Shown here: piece after piece, positions 1-7,073 of the stretch
How the letters are laid out: the number at the start of each line of letters is the position of its first letter
How positions within the stretch are numbered: the first letter of the stretch is position 1
DNA from: AC-32 sp963788215
Lineage (GTDB): Bacteria > Actinomycetota > Thermoleophilia > Gaiellales > Gaiellaceae
Direction: 5' to 3'
NCBI GenBank assembly: GCA_963788215.1
Contig: CAWBFX010000003.1
Coordinates: 496,001 to 560,000, forward strand
DNA: 64,000 nt
Translations under genes and position numbers: made by a program
Notes under the pieces: generated by a model
The model's database searches: none
Told to the model about the DNA's origin: nothing
What the model saw: the letters and a program-made list of their open reading frames with translations, nothing else

Positions 1-165
1 GTTCGGGTAGCGCTTCATGTGGAACGGCCGGCGGCGAATGTGGTGCAACGCGCAGTCCGCGACGTCGAGGTAGTACGAGACGAGGTCGCCCTTCGTCAGC
101 CCGGCCTCGGGGAAGAAGACCTTGTCCGGGTTCGTGATCCCGACCTCGTGGCGCCCGACTCGCAC
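1..165 (-). CDS. LigD-like DNA polymerase (primase-polymerase) domain protein, partial
   Basis: Only the first 55 codons are present; the gene runs off the left edge. The peptide contains TNPDKVFFPEAGLTKGDLV followed by YYLDVA and RRPFHMKRYPN, which matches the start of the archaeo-eukaryotic-primase-type polymerase domain of LigD, used in non-homologous end joining. The start is a GTG at 163-165, 12 bases after the TGA stop of the upstream tetR gene, so the two genes probably form an operon. A weak AGGG lies just upstream of the GTG. Whether this is a free-standing polymerase or part of a ligase fusion cannot be seen here. Confidence 0.8.
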   Translation of the reverse strand, partial: MRVGRHEVGITNPDKVFFPEAGLTKGDLVSYYLDVADCALHHIRRRPFHMKRYPN

Positions 166-177
166 GCCCTAATGGTG

Positions 178-804
178 TCAGCGGCGGAGGAGCCTGCTCT
201 CGAAGGCGTCGAGGAGGAGCTCCACGCCGAGCTCGTACTCCCGCTCCCGGTCGGTCTCGGCGAGCTGCGGCCCGAGCGCGTGCATCGCAGGGAATTCGCC
301 GGGCGGCAGCTGCGAGAGGTACTCGTCGAGACCGGGCGCCTCCTCCAGCCGCAGCTCCGCGAACACGTAGCCGCTGAGGTATGCCCAGAACACGCGGTAC
401 GCGTTGACCGCCTCCTCCGCGCCGAAGCCGCCCGAGCGCAGGGCCGCGAGCGTGTCCTCGACCGACCGCGCCCACGCCGGGCTCGCGAGCGTCCGGTTCG
501 CGAAGACGCGCACGACGCGCGGGTGCCGCCTCGACACCTCGCGGAACCCCGAGGCCAGCGCGCGCAGCGAGTCCTTCCAGTCGGCGCCGGGCTCGGCGGC
601 AACGCCGGCGAGGACGACCTCGATGATCCCGTCGAGGAGCGCGTCCCGGCCCGCGACGTGGTTGTAGAGCGACATCGCCTGGACGTCGAGCTCGGCGGCG
701 AGGCGGCGCATGCTGAGCGCGTCGAACCCCTCCCGGTCGACGACGTCGACCGCGGCCTCGAGGACGCGTTGCCGCGTCAGTCCTTTTGCTTGGCGACTTG
801 ACAC
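178..804 (-). CDS. TetR family transcriptional regulator
   Basis: A 208-residue DNA-binding repressor-type protein. Residues about 10-55 form the TetR helix-turn-helix (RQRVLEAAVDVVDREG, then SMRRLAAELDV and LYNHVAGRDALL); the rest is an all-helical ligand domain of the TetR_C type. The start is GTG at 802-804 with no Shine-Dalgarno, and two palindromic operator-like sites overlap and follow it, so it probably represses itself and perhaps the divergent gene at 865. The LigD-polymerase-like gene lies 12 bases downstream on the same strand. The ligand is unknown. Confidence 0.9.
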   Translation of the reverse strand: MSSRQAKGLTRQRVLEAAVDVVDREGFDALSMRRLAAELDVQAMSLYNHVAGRDALLDGIIEVVLAGVAAEPGADWKDSLRALASGFREVSRRHPRVVRVFANRTLASPAWARSVEDTLAALRSGGFGAEEAVNAYRVFWAYLSGYVFAELRLEEAPGLDEYLSQLPPGEFPAMHALGPQLAETDREREYELGVELLLDAFESRLLRR

Positions 805-838
805 TTACAGTGTAGGTCTACAGACTTACGGTGTAGGT
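803..838. promoter_or_regulatory. Tandem TetR operator-like palindromes
   Basis: Two 15-bp near-identical imperfect palindromes, ACTTACAGTGTAGGT at 803-817 and ACTTACGGTGTAGGT at 824-838, repeat with a 21-bp period (two helical turns). They resemble the ACTTACA-n-TGTAAGT sites bound by many TetR regulators. They lie between the divergent tetR gene and the secreted-protein gene, and the first overlaps the tetR start codon. Confidence 0.75.
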
Positions 839-864
839 CATTCTACTCCAGGAGGTGTCGAACG

Positions 865-1209
865 GTGAGAACGAAGCTCTTCGCGCTCGCGGTGCTCGCG
901 CTCGCGCTGGCGGCCCCGGCGGCGGCCGACCCCGACAACGGGAACTCCGTCGAGGTGACGATCAACTGCCCGGGCCGGACGCTCACGGGCGTCACGATCG
1001 AGCACAACAGCGCGGTCGTCTTCCAGGTCAGGGGCGAGCACTTCGTCGCGATCACGCAGGAGGTCTCGTACGTCGATCCGGACACCGGCGAGACGGTCTA
1101 CGTCCGCACGAATCCCGGGCAGGGCCACGACCTTGTCACGTGCACCTACATGTACCCGGGCTTCCCCGTGCTCGTCACCGGGCAGTTCCAGCTGACCGGC
1201 AACGCCTGA
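865..1209 (+). CDS. Small secreted protein of unknown function
   Basis: A 114-residue protein starting with GTG, with an AGGAGG Shine-Dalgarno at 850-855, 9 bases upstream. Residues 1-22 form a typical Sec signal peptide (KLFALAVLALALAAPAAA), cleaved around AAA-DP. The mature part is a short beta-rich domain with two cysteines, one in VTINCPGR and one in LVTCTYMYPG, which could form a disulfide. I do not recognise the family. It is divergent from tetR and shares the operator region, so TetR may control it. A strong hairpin follows 4 bases after the stop. Confidence 0.75.
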   Translation: MRTKLFALAVLALALAAPAAADPDNGNSVEVTINCPGRTLTGVTIEHNSAVVFQVRGEHFVAITQEVSYVDPDTGETVYVRTNPGQGHDLVTCTYMYPGFPVLVTGQFQLTGNA

Positions 1210-1212
1210 TCT

Positions 1213-1240
1213 CGTGGGGGAACCGCGCGGTTCCCCCACG
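1213..1240. terminator. Perfect 28-bp palindrome, likely bidirectional terminator
   Basis: CGTGGGGGAACC and GGTTCCCCCACG form a perfect 12-bp stem around a GCGC loop. It lies between the end of the secreted-protein gene and the 3' end of the convergent tRNA-Ser gene. There is no T tract, so this is a GC-rich hairpin terminator by position rather than by a classic signature. Confidence 0.6.
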
Positions 1241-1247
1241 TGCTCAA

Positions 1248-1336
1248 CGGAGAGGGCGGGATTTGAACCCGCGACGGACCTTTCAGCCCGTACGCGATTT
1301 CCAGTCGCGCTCCTTAGACCGCTCGGACACCTCTCC
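1248..1336 (-). tRNA. tRNA-Ser (anticodon GGA)
   Basis: 89-nt class II tRNA. The acceptor stem is GGAGAGG/CCTCTCC with discriminator G. The anticodon stem is CGCGA/TCGCG around loop CTGGAAA, giving anticodon GGA. A long variable arm and the T arm CGGGTTCAAATCCCG are present. CCA is not encoded. Confidence 0.95.
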
Positions 1337-1396
1337 CGGTGCGGGCAGGGTAGCCCTTGCTTGAATTGAGCGGACCGAACTGAGAGGGAGGGATCG

Positions 1397-2512
1397 ATGA
1401 GCAAGGTGCGGCTTCTCGTAGGGACACGCAAGGGAGCGTTCGTCATGACCGCGGACGGCACGCGCGACGACTGGGACGTTCAAGGTCCGCTCTTCACCGG
1501 CTGGGAGATGTACCACCTGAAGGGATCGCCGGCCGACCCGGATCGCCTGTACGCGTCGCAATCCACCGGCTGGCACGGCCAGGTGATCCAGCGCTCGGAC
1601 GACGGCGGCAAGAATTGGGAGACCGTCGGCAACGAGTTCGCGTACGACGGCGTTCCCGGAACGCACCAGTGGTACGACGGCACGCAGCACCCGTGGGAGT
1701 TCGCGCGCGTCTGGCACCTGGAGCCCTCGCTCGACGACCCGGACACCGTCTACGCGGGGGTCGAGGACGCGGCGCTCTTCAAGTCCACGGACGCCGGCCA
1801 GACCTGGACCGAGCTCTCGGGCCTGCGCAAACACCCGAGCGGCGAGAACTGGCAGCCGGGCGCCGGCGGGCTCTGCCTGCACACGATCCTGATCAACCCC
1901 GACGACCCGAACCGGATCGTCATCGCGATCTCGGCGGCGGGCGCCTTCCGAACGGACGACGGCGGCGAGACCTGGACGCCGATCAACAAGGGCCTCCGCT
2001 CGCGCGAGCTGCCGGACGAGGAGCGCGAGGTCGGGCACTGCGTCCACCACATCGCGATGAACCCGTCCAAGCCGGACACGTTGTTCATGCAGAAGCACTG
2101 GCACGTGATGCGCAGCGACGACGCCGGCGACTCGTGGCAGAAGGTGAGCGGGAACCTGCCGTCCGACTTCGGCTTCCCGATCGAGGTGGACGCGAACGAT
2201 CCGGAGACCATCTACGTGGTGCCGATCGAGAGCGACGCCGAGCACGTTCCGCCGGAGGGCAAGCTCCGCGTCTACCGCAGCCGGACGGGTGGAAACGAAT
2301 GGGAGGCGCTCACGAACGGGCTGCCGCAGGAGCACTGCTACGTGAACGTCCTCCGCGACTCGATGTCGGTCGACGGGCTCGATCCAGGCGGCGTCTACTT
2401 CGGGACTACCGGAGGCCAGGTGTACGCGTCGGCCGACGGCGGCGACAGCTGGAAGGCGATCGTGCACGACCTGCCGCCGGTCCTCTCAGTGGAGGCGCAG
2501 ACGCTGTCGTGA
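1397..2512 (+). CDS. BNR-repeat / sialidase-like beta-propeller protein
   Basis: 371 residues with repeated Asp-box (BNR) motifs such as SDDGGKNWETV, STDAGQTWTEL, TDDGGETWTPI, SDDAGDSWQKV and SADGGDSWKAI, spaced like blades of a six-bladed propeller. The fold is used by sialidases and by photosystem-assembly and scaffold proteins; catalytic sialidase residues are not obvious, so the enzymatic role is open. There is no signal peptide, so it is probably cytoplasmic. A GAGGGAGGG Shine-Dalgarno precedes the ATG. Its TGA overlaps the GTG start of the next gene (GTGA), indicating translational coupling with a MoaD/ThiS-type protein. Confidence 0.85.
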   Translation: MSKVRLLVGTRKGAFVMTADGTRDDWDVQGPLFTGWEMYHLKGSPADPDRLYASQSTGWHGQVIQRSDDGGKNWETVGNEFAYDGVPGTHQWYDGTQHPWEFARVWHLEPSLDDPDTVYAGVEDAALFKSTDAGQTWTELSGLRKHPSGENWQPGAGGLCLHTILINPDDPNRIVIAISAAGAFRTDDGGETWTPINKGLRSRELPDEEREVGHCVHHIAMNPSKPDTLFMQKHWHVMRSDDAGDSWQKVSGNLPSDFGFPIEVDANDPETIYVVPIESDAEHVPPEGKLRVYRSRTGGNEWEALTNGLPQEHCYVNVLRDSMSVDGLDPGGVYFGTTGGQVYASADGGDSWKAIVHDLPPVLSVEAQTLS

Positions 2513-2806
2513 TCCGCGTCGTACTGCCGCAGCACCTTCGCACGCTCACGGGGGTCGAGGGCGAGGTCGCCCTCGACCCACCGGACCCCGGTGACGCAGC
2601 GTTCGGTCCTCGACGCGCTCGAGGAGAAGTACCCGGTCCTGCGCGGCACGATCCGCGACCACGGCACGGCGAAGCGACGGGACTTCATCCGCTTCTTCGC
2701 CTGCGGTGAAGACATCACGCACGAGCCCGCGGACGAGCCGCTTCCCGACGCGGTCGTCTCGGGCTCCGAGGTCTTCAGGGTCGTGGCCGCGATGGCCGGC
2801 GGCTAG
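2509..2806 (+). CDS. MoaD/ThiS-family ubiquitin-like protein, frameshifted
   Basis: The start GTG overlaps the stop of the propeller gene. The first about 24 codons encode IRVVLPQHLRTLTG and GEVALD, typical of a ThiS/MoaD beta-grasp N-terminus. The rest (VTQRSVLDALEEKYPVLRG through VVAAMAGG) is in the +1 frame from about 2588. The total of 298 nt is 3n+1, consistent with one extra base, most likely in the CCCC run at 2586-2589. The protein ends in Gly-Gly, the hallmark of sulfur carriers and ubiquitin-like proteins that are adenylated by E1-like enzymes. If the shift is real, only the C-terminal part (GTG at 2591) could be made. Confidence 0.8.
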
Positions 2807-2811
2807 GGGCC

Positions 2812-2839
2812 TTGAAACCACCGCGTAACACCTGATACA
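2812..2839 (+). promoter_or_regulatory. Candidate sigma-70-type promoter of the Kelch gene
   Basis: TTGAAA at 2812-2817 and TGATACA around 2833-2839 are separated by a 16-bp spacer. The predicted transcription start would be only a few bases before the GTG at 2851, consistent with the lack of a Shine-Dalgarno (near-leaderless mRNA). Confidence 0.4.
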
Positions 2840-2850
2840 ACCGCGGGGCC

Positions 2851-4311
2851 GTGCGGCGATGGAAAAAGATTTCGGCTGTTGCCGTCGTGATCGCGGCACT
2901 CGCCGCGATCACCGGGCCGGCGGCCTACGGCTGGGACAGCTTCTGGTCGATCCCGATCGACGAGTACGGCGCCTCGTCGACTCAGGACGGGTACGTCTTC
3001 GGCGGTTACTCCTTCAGCGCCGGCCACAATCTCGACAACGCATACCACTTCAACTTGTTCAGCGGTGGCTGGAACCAACTCGCGCCGATGCCCGACGCGA
3101 ACCTGATGTCGTCCGCCGTCCCCTCTTGGCCGTACATCTACGTCTTCGGCGGCTCGATTCACGATCCGGACACGTTGCCGCCGCCCGTCGACTACTGCCG
3201 TCGCTACGACGTCGTCGACACGAATGCGTGGGACACGTGCCCGCCGATGCCGGGCGCACGCGGCTTCATGGCGTCGGGCTACGACCCCGACAACGGCAAG
3301 ATCTACCTGGCCGGGGGCTACAGCACCGCCGACATCGATAGCGCCCAGACGACGACCTGGGAGTTCGACCCAGTCACGGGCACGTACACCCAGAAGGCGG
3401 ACATGCCGAACGGCCTCGGCGGCGCCGCCTCCGGCTTCATCAACGGCCGGCTGTATGTGGCCGGCGGGCGTGACGCTTCGAACACGATCCTCGACACGCT
3501 CTACATCTACGACCCGGCCACGAACACGTGGTCGGAGGGCCCGCCGATGCCTCAGCCCGAGAATGTGCCGGGCTACACCGTGAACGTCACCAACGCGGAA
3601 GACGGAGTGTGCTGCGCCCTGTACTTGTTCGGCTACGGCAACCCTCTCAGCGGCGTCGGGCCGCTCGGGCGAGACCCGACGGAAACGTCCTCGTTCGGCC
3701 CGACGGCCGGTGCGACCACGCTGGTCTTCAACCCTGCCGCCGATTCCTGGGCGTTCGGGCCCGAGCTCAACGTCGCGAAGTCGTTCAGCTCGGGCTTCGA
3801 TCTTTCAGTACCGCCGCCCCGCGGCGAGGGGCCGGAGGGCGGCTTGGAGTCCCTCGTCGTCTCCGCGGGGGGCCTCACGAGCGATACGACCTCGACGGAC
3901 GACACGGAATCATGGGTGGTATCCCCTGGCTGCCATTGCCCCATACCGCCGCCGCCACCGCCTCCGCCGCCACCTCCGCCTCCACCACCACCTCCGCCTC
4001 CACTACCGCCGCCGCCTCCTCCACCGCCTCCGCCTCCGCCTCCACCTCCGCCGCCTCCAGCACCACCGCCTCCTCCTCCACCACCGCCGCCGTTCACGCC
4101 GCCGAAGTGCGTCGTGCCGAACGTCGTCGGCCAGAAGCTGGCGAAGGCGAGGGCGAAGCTCAGGGCCCGGCACTGCCGCGCCGGCAAGATCACGCGCACG
4201 CACTCCACGGCCGCGAAGAGGGGCCGCGTGCTAGGTCAGTCGCCGAAGGCGAGCGCCAGGAAGCGGTCGAACGGCTTCAGCGTCAAGCTGACTGTCGGCA
4301 GAGGACCCTGA
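2851..4311 (+). CDS. Secreted Kelch-repeat protein with polyproline linker and PASTA domain
   Basis: 486 residues. Residues 1-27 are a signal peptide or anchor. Residues about 30-355 hold Kelch-type beta-propeller repeats (GGYSFSAG, VFGGSIHD, LAGGYSTA, VAGGRDAS, each followed by W- or Y-containing strands). Residues about 366-415 are almost pure proline. Residues about 419-486 form one PASTA domain (CVVPNVVGQKLAKARAKL, ending FSVKLTVG), which in other proteins binds peptidoglycan stem or beta-lactam. The layout suggests a propeller displayed through a stiff proline stalk and docked on the wall. There is no Shine-Dalgarno before the GTG. Confidence 0.8.
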   Translation: MRRWKKISAVAVVIAALAAITGPAAYGWDSFWSIPIDEYGASSTQDGYVFGGYSFSAGHNLDNAYHFNLFSGGWNQLAPMPDANLMSSAVPSWPYIYVFGGSIHDPDTLPPPVDYCRRYDVVDTNAWDTCPPMPGARGFMASGYDPDNGKIYLAGGYSTADIDSAQTTTWEFDPVTGTYTQKADMPNGLGGAASGFINGRLYVAGGRDASNTILDTLYIYDPATNTWSEGPPMPQPENVPGYTVNVTNAEDGVCCALYLFGYGNPLSGVGPLGRDPTETSSFGPTAGATTLVFNPAADSWAFGPELNVAKSFSSGFDLSVPPPRGEGPEGGLESLVVSAGGLTSDTTSTDDTESWVVSPGCHCPIPPPPPPPPPPPPPPPPPPPLPPPPPPPPPPPPPPPPPPAPPPPPPPPPPFTPPKCVVPNVVGQKLAKARAKLRARHCRAGKITRTHSTAAKRGRVLGQSPKASARKRSNGFSVKLTVGRGP

Positions 4312-4315
4312 GCGG

Positions 4316-4516
4316 CTAGCGGTTCGTACGGCGGCGCGGCCGATCGTCCAGCCTGAGCGCAGTCGCGATGTCGTCCTGGAGGGCACGGAGGCGCTCGACC
4401 AAACGGTCGCGCTCGCCGTCGCCCGGCTCTTCGAGGCGGATGATCGCTTCCTCTAGAGCCGCGAGCATGCGCAAGAGCCGCCGGATGCGGGCCTCGACGG
4501 CTGCGGAGGGCTTCAA
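4316..4516 (-). CDS. Small coiled-coil protein of unknown function
   Basis: A 66-codon reading frame with a helical, charged composition: AAVEARIRRLLRMLAAL, then EEAIIRLEEPG and ERDRLVERLRALQDD. The start is a TTG that overlaps the TGA of the upstream small frame (TTGA at 4513-4516), a coupling signature that supports both. No family is recognised. It converges on the Kelch gene, 4 bases from its stop. Confidence 0.5.
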   Translation of the reverse strand: MKPSAAVEARIRRLLRMLAALEEAIIRLEEPGDGERDRLVERLRALQDDIATALRLDDRPRRRTNR

Positions 4517-4722
4517 GGCGACGGGCAAGCCGGTGGCCGATCGGGGGCCATCAAGGGGACGTCGAGCGGGTCCTTGGGCTCCGCGCACCCGAGGGCCGTC
4601 CCCTCGGGCTCGCGGATCCAAGTAGGTCCGTGGGGCCGCAGGCGCCCGCCGAGCCGCTCGGCTCCCGATCGATCCAGGAGCTCGAGGACCAACTTCTCGC
4701 ATCGGGCCTGTTCCACAGACAC
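4513..4722 (-). CDS. Small hypothetical protein
   Basis: A 69-residue frame starting GTG: SVEQARCEKLVLELLDRSG, then GGRLRPHGPTWIREPEG. Its amphipathic N-terminus and overlap with the downstream small gene suggest a genuine two-gene unit, but there is no clear ribosome-binding site and no family match that I know. Confidence 0.4.
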   Translation of the reverse strand: MSVEQARCEKLVLELLDRSGAERLGGRLRPHGPTWIREPEGTALGCAEPKDPLDVPLMAPDRPPACPSP

Positions 4723-4784
4723 ACCGAGAGCATCGCGCCGAAGGCCCGGGTGCCGCGTGACACAGACAGGTCAATTCTGCGAGA

Positions 4785-4943
4785 TCAGGAACCCGCCTCG
4801 CCGCCCGATCGCAGCAACCGGTAGACCGCGATACCGACCGTGACGCCGGCGACCGAGGCGGCGAGAAACGCACGCGGCCGCGAAGCGCGGTCGCCCGCGA
4901 GCCGTTCCGCCGCAGTGCGGGCGACCGATCCCTCGAGCCCCAC
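4785..4943 (-). CDS. Small single-span membrane protein
   Basis: 52 residues starting at a GTG 8 bases after the stop of the csbD-like gene. A polar helix (EGSVARTAAERLAGDRASR) is followed by one membrane segment (FLAASVAGVTVGIAVYRLL) and a short polar tail. The position makes it the second gene of a csbD operon. The family is unknown; a tail-anchored stress-related protein is only a guess. Confidence 0.55.
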   Translation of the reverse strand: MGLEGSVARTAAERLAGDRASRPRAFLAASVAGVTVGIAVYRLLRSGGEAGS

Positions 4944-4951
4944 CTCGCCGC

Positions 4952-5134
4952 CTACGTCTTCTTCTTGGCGGTGCTGCGCGCCTTGCCGGCCGCCTGTTGC
5001 GCCTTGCCTTTCAGCTGCTTGCCGGCGCCCTTGGCTTCCGTCTTGCCGCTGCCCGTGTGGTAGCCGGCCGCTGCTTTGGCCCGGCCGGCGGCCTCGTTCG
5101 CTTTCCCTTTTGCCCGCTGTGTGCGGTCACCCAT
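4952..5134 (-). CDS. CsbD family protein
   Basis: 60 residues, very rich in Ala, Lys and Gly, with the repeating pattern AKGKANEAAGRAKAAAG and KGKAQQAAGKARSTAKKK typical of CsbD-like proteins, which are often under general-stress control. An AAGGAGG Shine-Dalgarno lies 6 bases before the ATG. It is divergent from the serine hydrolase gene and followed by a small membrane protein gene. Confidence 0.9.
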   Translation of the reverse strand: MGDRTQRAKGKANEAAGRAKAAAGYHTGSGKTEAKGAGKQLKGKAQQAAGKARSTAKKKT

Positions 5135-5227
5135 CGTCTGCCTCCTTCGGTCGATTCAACGGACCAACGGACGACGGGCGGATTCGGATGCGGCGAGGCC
5201 TCCTCGTGCATGCTCACTGCCGACGCG

Positions 5228-6235
5228 ATGCCGCTTTCCAGCTCACAGCTCGACGCACTCGCCGCGGAGACCGCCTTCGCGGGCGTCGTCCGGGTGGACC
5301 GCGCCGGCGAGATCGAGCTGGCGCGGGCATACGGGCTCGCCCACCGCGGCTTCGAGATCCCGAACGAGGTCGACACGCGCTTCGGGATCGCGAGCGGGGC
5401 GAAAGCTTTCACGGCGCTCGCAGTCGTGAGCCTGATCGAGGAAGGCGTGCTCCAGCTCTCGACGACCGCCCGTTCCGTGCTCGGCAGCGACCTTCCGCTG
5501 ATCGAGGACGGCGTGACGGTCGAGCACCTCCTGGCGCACCGGTCGGGCATCGGCGACTACCTCGACGAGGAGGCCGTCGAGGTCGGGGACTACGTGATGC
5601 CGGTTCCGGTCCACGAGCTCGCGGCGACCGAGGACTACCTCGCCGTGCTCAACGGCCATCCAACCGCGTTCCCGCCGGGCGAACGCTTCGCGTACTGCAA
5701 CGGCGGCTTCGTCGTGCTGGCGCTCATTGCCGAGCGAGCAAGCAGCGTCCCCTTCCACGAGTTGGTCGAGCAGCGCGTCTGCCGCCCTGCCGGTATGAGC
5801 GATACGGAGTTCCTCCGCTCCGACGAGCTCCCCGGCCGCACCGCAACGGGGTACCTCGAGAGCGACGGACGGTCGAGGACGAACGTCTTCCACCTTCCGG
5901 TACGAGGCAGCGGCGACGGCGGGATCTACTCCACGGCCGCCGACATCAGCTCGTTGTGGCAGGCGCTCTTCGCCGGCCGGATCGTCTCCGAGGACTGGGT
6001 CGCGGAGATGGTGCGTCCCCGCAGCGACGCGCCCGCGCACTCGAAGCGCTACGGGCTCGGGTTCTGGCTCCACGCGTCGAGCGACGCGGTCATCCTGGAG
6101 GGCTACGACGCCGGGGTGTCGTTCCGCTCACGGCACGACCCGGGCGCACAGCTGACGCAGACAGTGATCTCGAACACGACCAACGGGGCCTGGCCCATCG
6201 TCAGGTATCTCGACGAAGCAGCAGGCGTGGCGTAG
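5228..6235 (+). CDS. Serine hydrolase, beta-lactamase / penicillin-binding-like fold
   Basis: 335 residues of the class C beta-lactamase and esterase family. The nucleophile motif SxxK is SGAK at residues 56-59, and a YxN-type motif (YCNGGF) follows about 100 residues later. LLAHRSG and the GGIYSTAADIS segment are typical of the family. There is no signal peptide, so a cytoplasmic esterase or peptidase is as likely as a beta-lactamase. An alternative in-frame ATG is at 5210; neither start has a good Shine-Dalgarno. Confidence 0.85.
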   Translation: MPLSSSQLDALAAETAFAGVVRVDRAGEIELARAYGLAHRGFEIPNEVDTRFGIASGAKAFTALAVVSLIEEGVLQLSTTARSVLGSDLPLIEDGVTVEHLLAHRSGIGDYLDEEAVEVGDYVMPVPVHELAATEDYLAVLNGHPTAFPPGERFAYCNGGFVVLALIAERASSVPFHELVEQRVCRPAGMSDTEFLRSDELPGRTATGYLESDGRSRTNVFHLPVRGSGDGGIYSTAADISSLWQALFAGRIVSEDWVAEMVRPRSDAPAHSKRYGLGFWLHASSDAVILEGYDAGVSFRSRHDPGAQLTQTVISNTTNGAWPIVRYLDEAAGVA

Positions 6236-6245
6236 ACGAGTTAGG

Positions 6246-6334
6246 CGGAGGGGGAGGGATTTGAACCCTCGTCGGACGAAACCGCCCGAAACGGTTTTCG
6301 AGACCGCCGCATTCGACCGCTCTGCCACCCCTCC
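6246..6334 (-). tRNA. tRNA-Ser (anticodon CGA)
   Basis: 89-nt class II tRNA with acceptor stem GGAGGGG/CCCCTCC, anticodon loop CTCGAAA (anticodon CGA), a long variable arm and T arm AGGGTTCAAATCCCT. CCA is not encoded. Confidence 0.95.
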
Positions 6335-6588
6335 GTGCCGGACAGAGTACCGCGCCCCGGCTGGCCATCCTCGCGTTCCTGGCGCGTCGCAGGGTCGGCA
6401 TAGGCCCGGAGCCGAGCCGCGGCCAGGCACGCGAGGGTACCTCGGTTTTCTGGCGCGTTCCTGGCTCGGCGTAGGCCGAGGGAACAGTGCTAGAGGCACG
6501 GGCTCTCGGCCGGAGCCGGGCCAGGGGCGCGAGGGCGGCTCGGAGGCCGGCTCCGCCGGCCGGAGGCCGCCCGGCCAGGAAAGCGAGG
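6335..6588. repeat. Gene-free spacer between two tRNA-Ser genes, with imperfect repeats
   Basis: No coding frame is convincing here. Two related GC-rich segments occur, at about 6407-6437 and 6511-6535 (both CGGAGCCG, then GGCCAGG or GGGCCAGG, then GCGAGGG). GGCCGGC-TCC-GCCGGCC at 6545-6561 is a perfect hairpin. It may be processing or termination structure of the tRNA transcripts, or a degenerate repeat family. Confidence 0.4.
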
Positions 6589-6679
6589 CGGAGAAGGAGG
6601 GATTCGAACCCTCGATGGAGGTTAGTACCCCCATAACGCCTTAGCAGGGCGCCGCCTTCAGCCACTCGGCCACTTCTCC
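6589..6679 (-). tRNA. tRNA-Ser (anticodon GCT)
   Basis: 91-nt class II tRNA with acceptor stem GGAGAAG/CTTCTCC, anticodon loop CTGCTAA (anticodon GCT), a long variable arm, and T arm AGGGTTCGAATCCCT. CCA is not encoded. It is the second serine tRNA in 430 bp. Confidence 0.95.
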
Positions 6680-6840
6680 GGACGCCGACAGGATAGCCGA
6701 GGCTCCTCTCGGATCACCCTTCGGAGGCATGGCACGGCCCGCTGTCTCGAACATGCTCAACGTGCCGGCTCTCCCCCTCTCCGGCGTCTGGCGCGGCTCG
6801 CTTCGGTTGACCGAGGCGAGCTTCGTCGTTTTTGGGTCTG

Positions 6841-7047
6841 CTATTCGGCCCCGAAGATCACGACTGCCGCCATCATCCCGATGAACAGCACGAAGCTGAC
6901 GACGAGGAAGGCCGGCAACAGTCGGCCCGGGAACTGAGGCCACCTCCGCGGGACGACCATCGAGACGACGAGCGAGAAGCCCGCGAAGACGAAAACCGCG
7001 AGGGCGAGGCCAATCTTGTGGGCCGACGACAGCGCGAGCAGCAGCAC
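6841..7047 (-). CDS. Small two-span membrane protein
   Basis: 68 codons from a GTG at 7045-7047. Two hydrophobic helices (IGLALAVFVFAGFSLVVSM, and LLPAFLVVSFVLFIGMMAA) flank a short basic loop (VVPRRWPQFPG). It lies 26 bases downstream of the aquaporin gene on the same strand and is probably co-transcribed. The function is not recognised. The start is uncertain, since the frame is open further upstream. Confidence 0.6.
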   Translation of the reverse strand: MLLLALSSAHKIGLALAVFVFAGFSLVVSMVVPRRWPQFPGRLLPAFLVVSFVLFIGMMAAVVIFGAE

Positions 7048-7073
7048 GACCGGGAACCTAACGAATAGAAGGG

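Noticed and set aside
3633..4208. Long glycine-rich and other frames antisense to the proline tract
   Set aside because: They are the reverse reading of the repeated CCN codons and have no start or homology signal of their own.
4517..4873. Upstream extension of the coiled-coil frame that ends at 4316
   Set aside because: The upstream part is Cys/Arg/Pro-rich without protein character, and the TTG at 4516 overlapping an upstream TGA is a better start.
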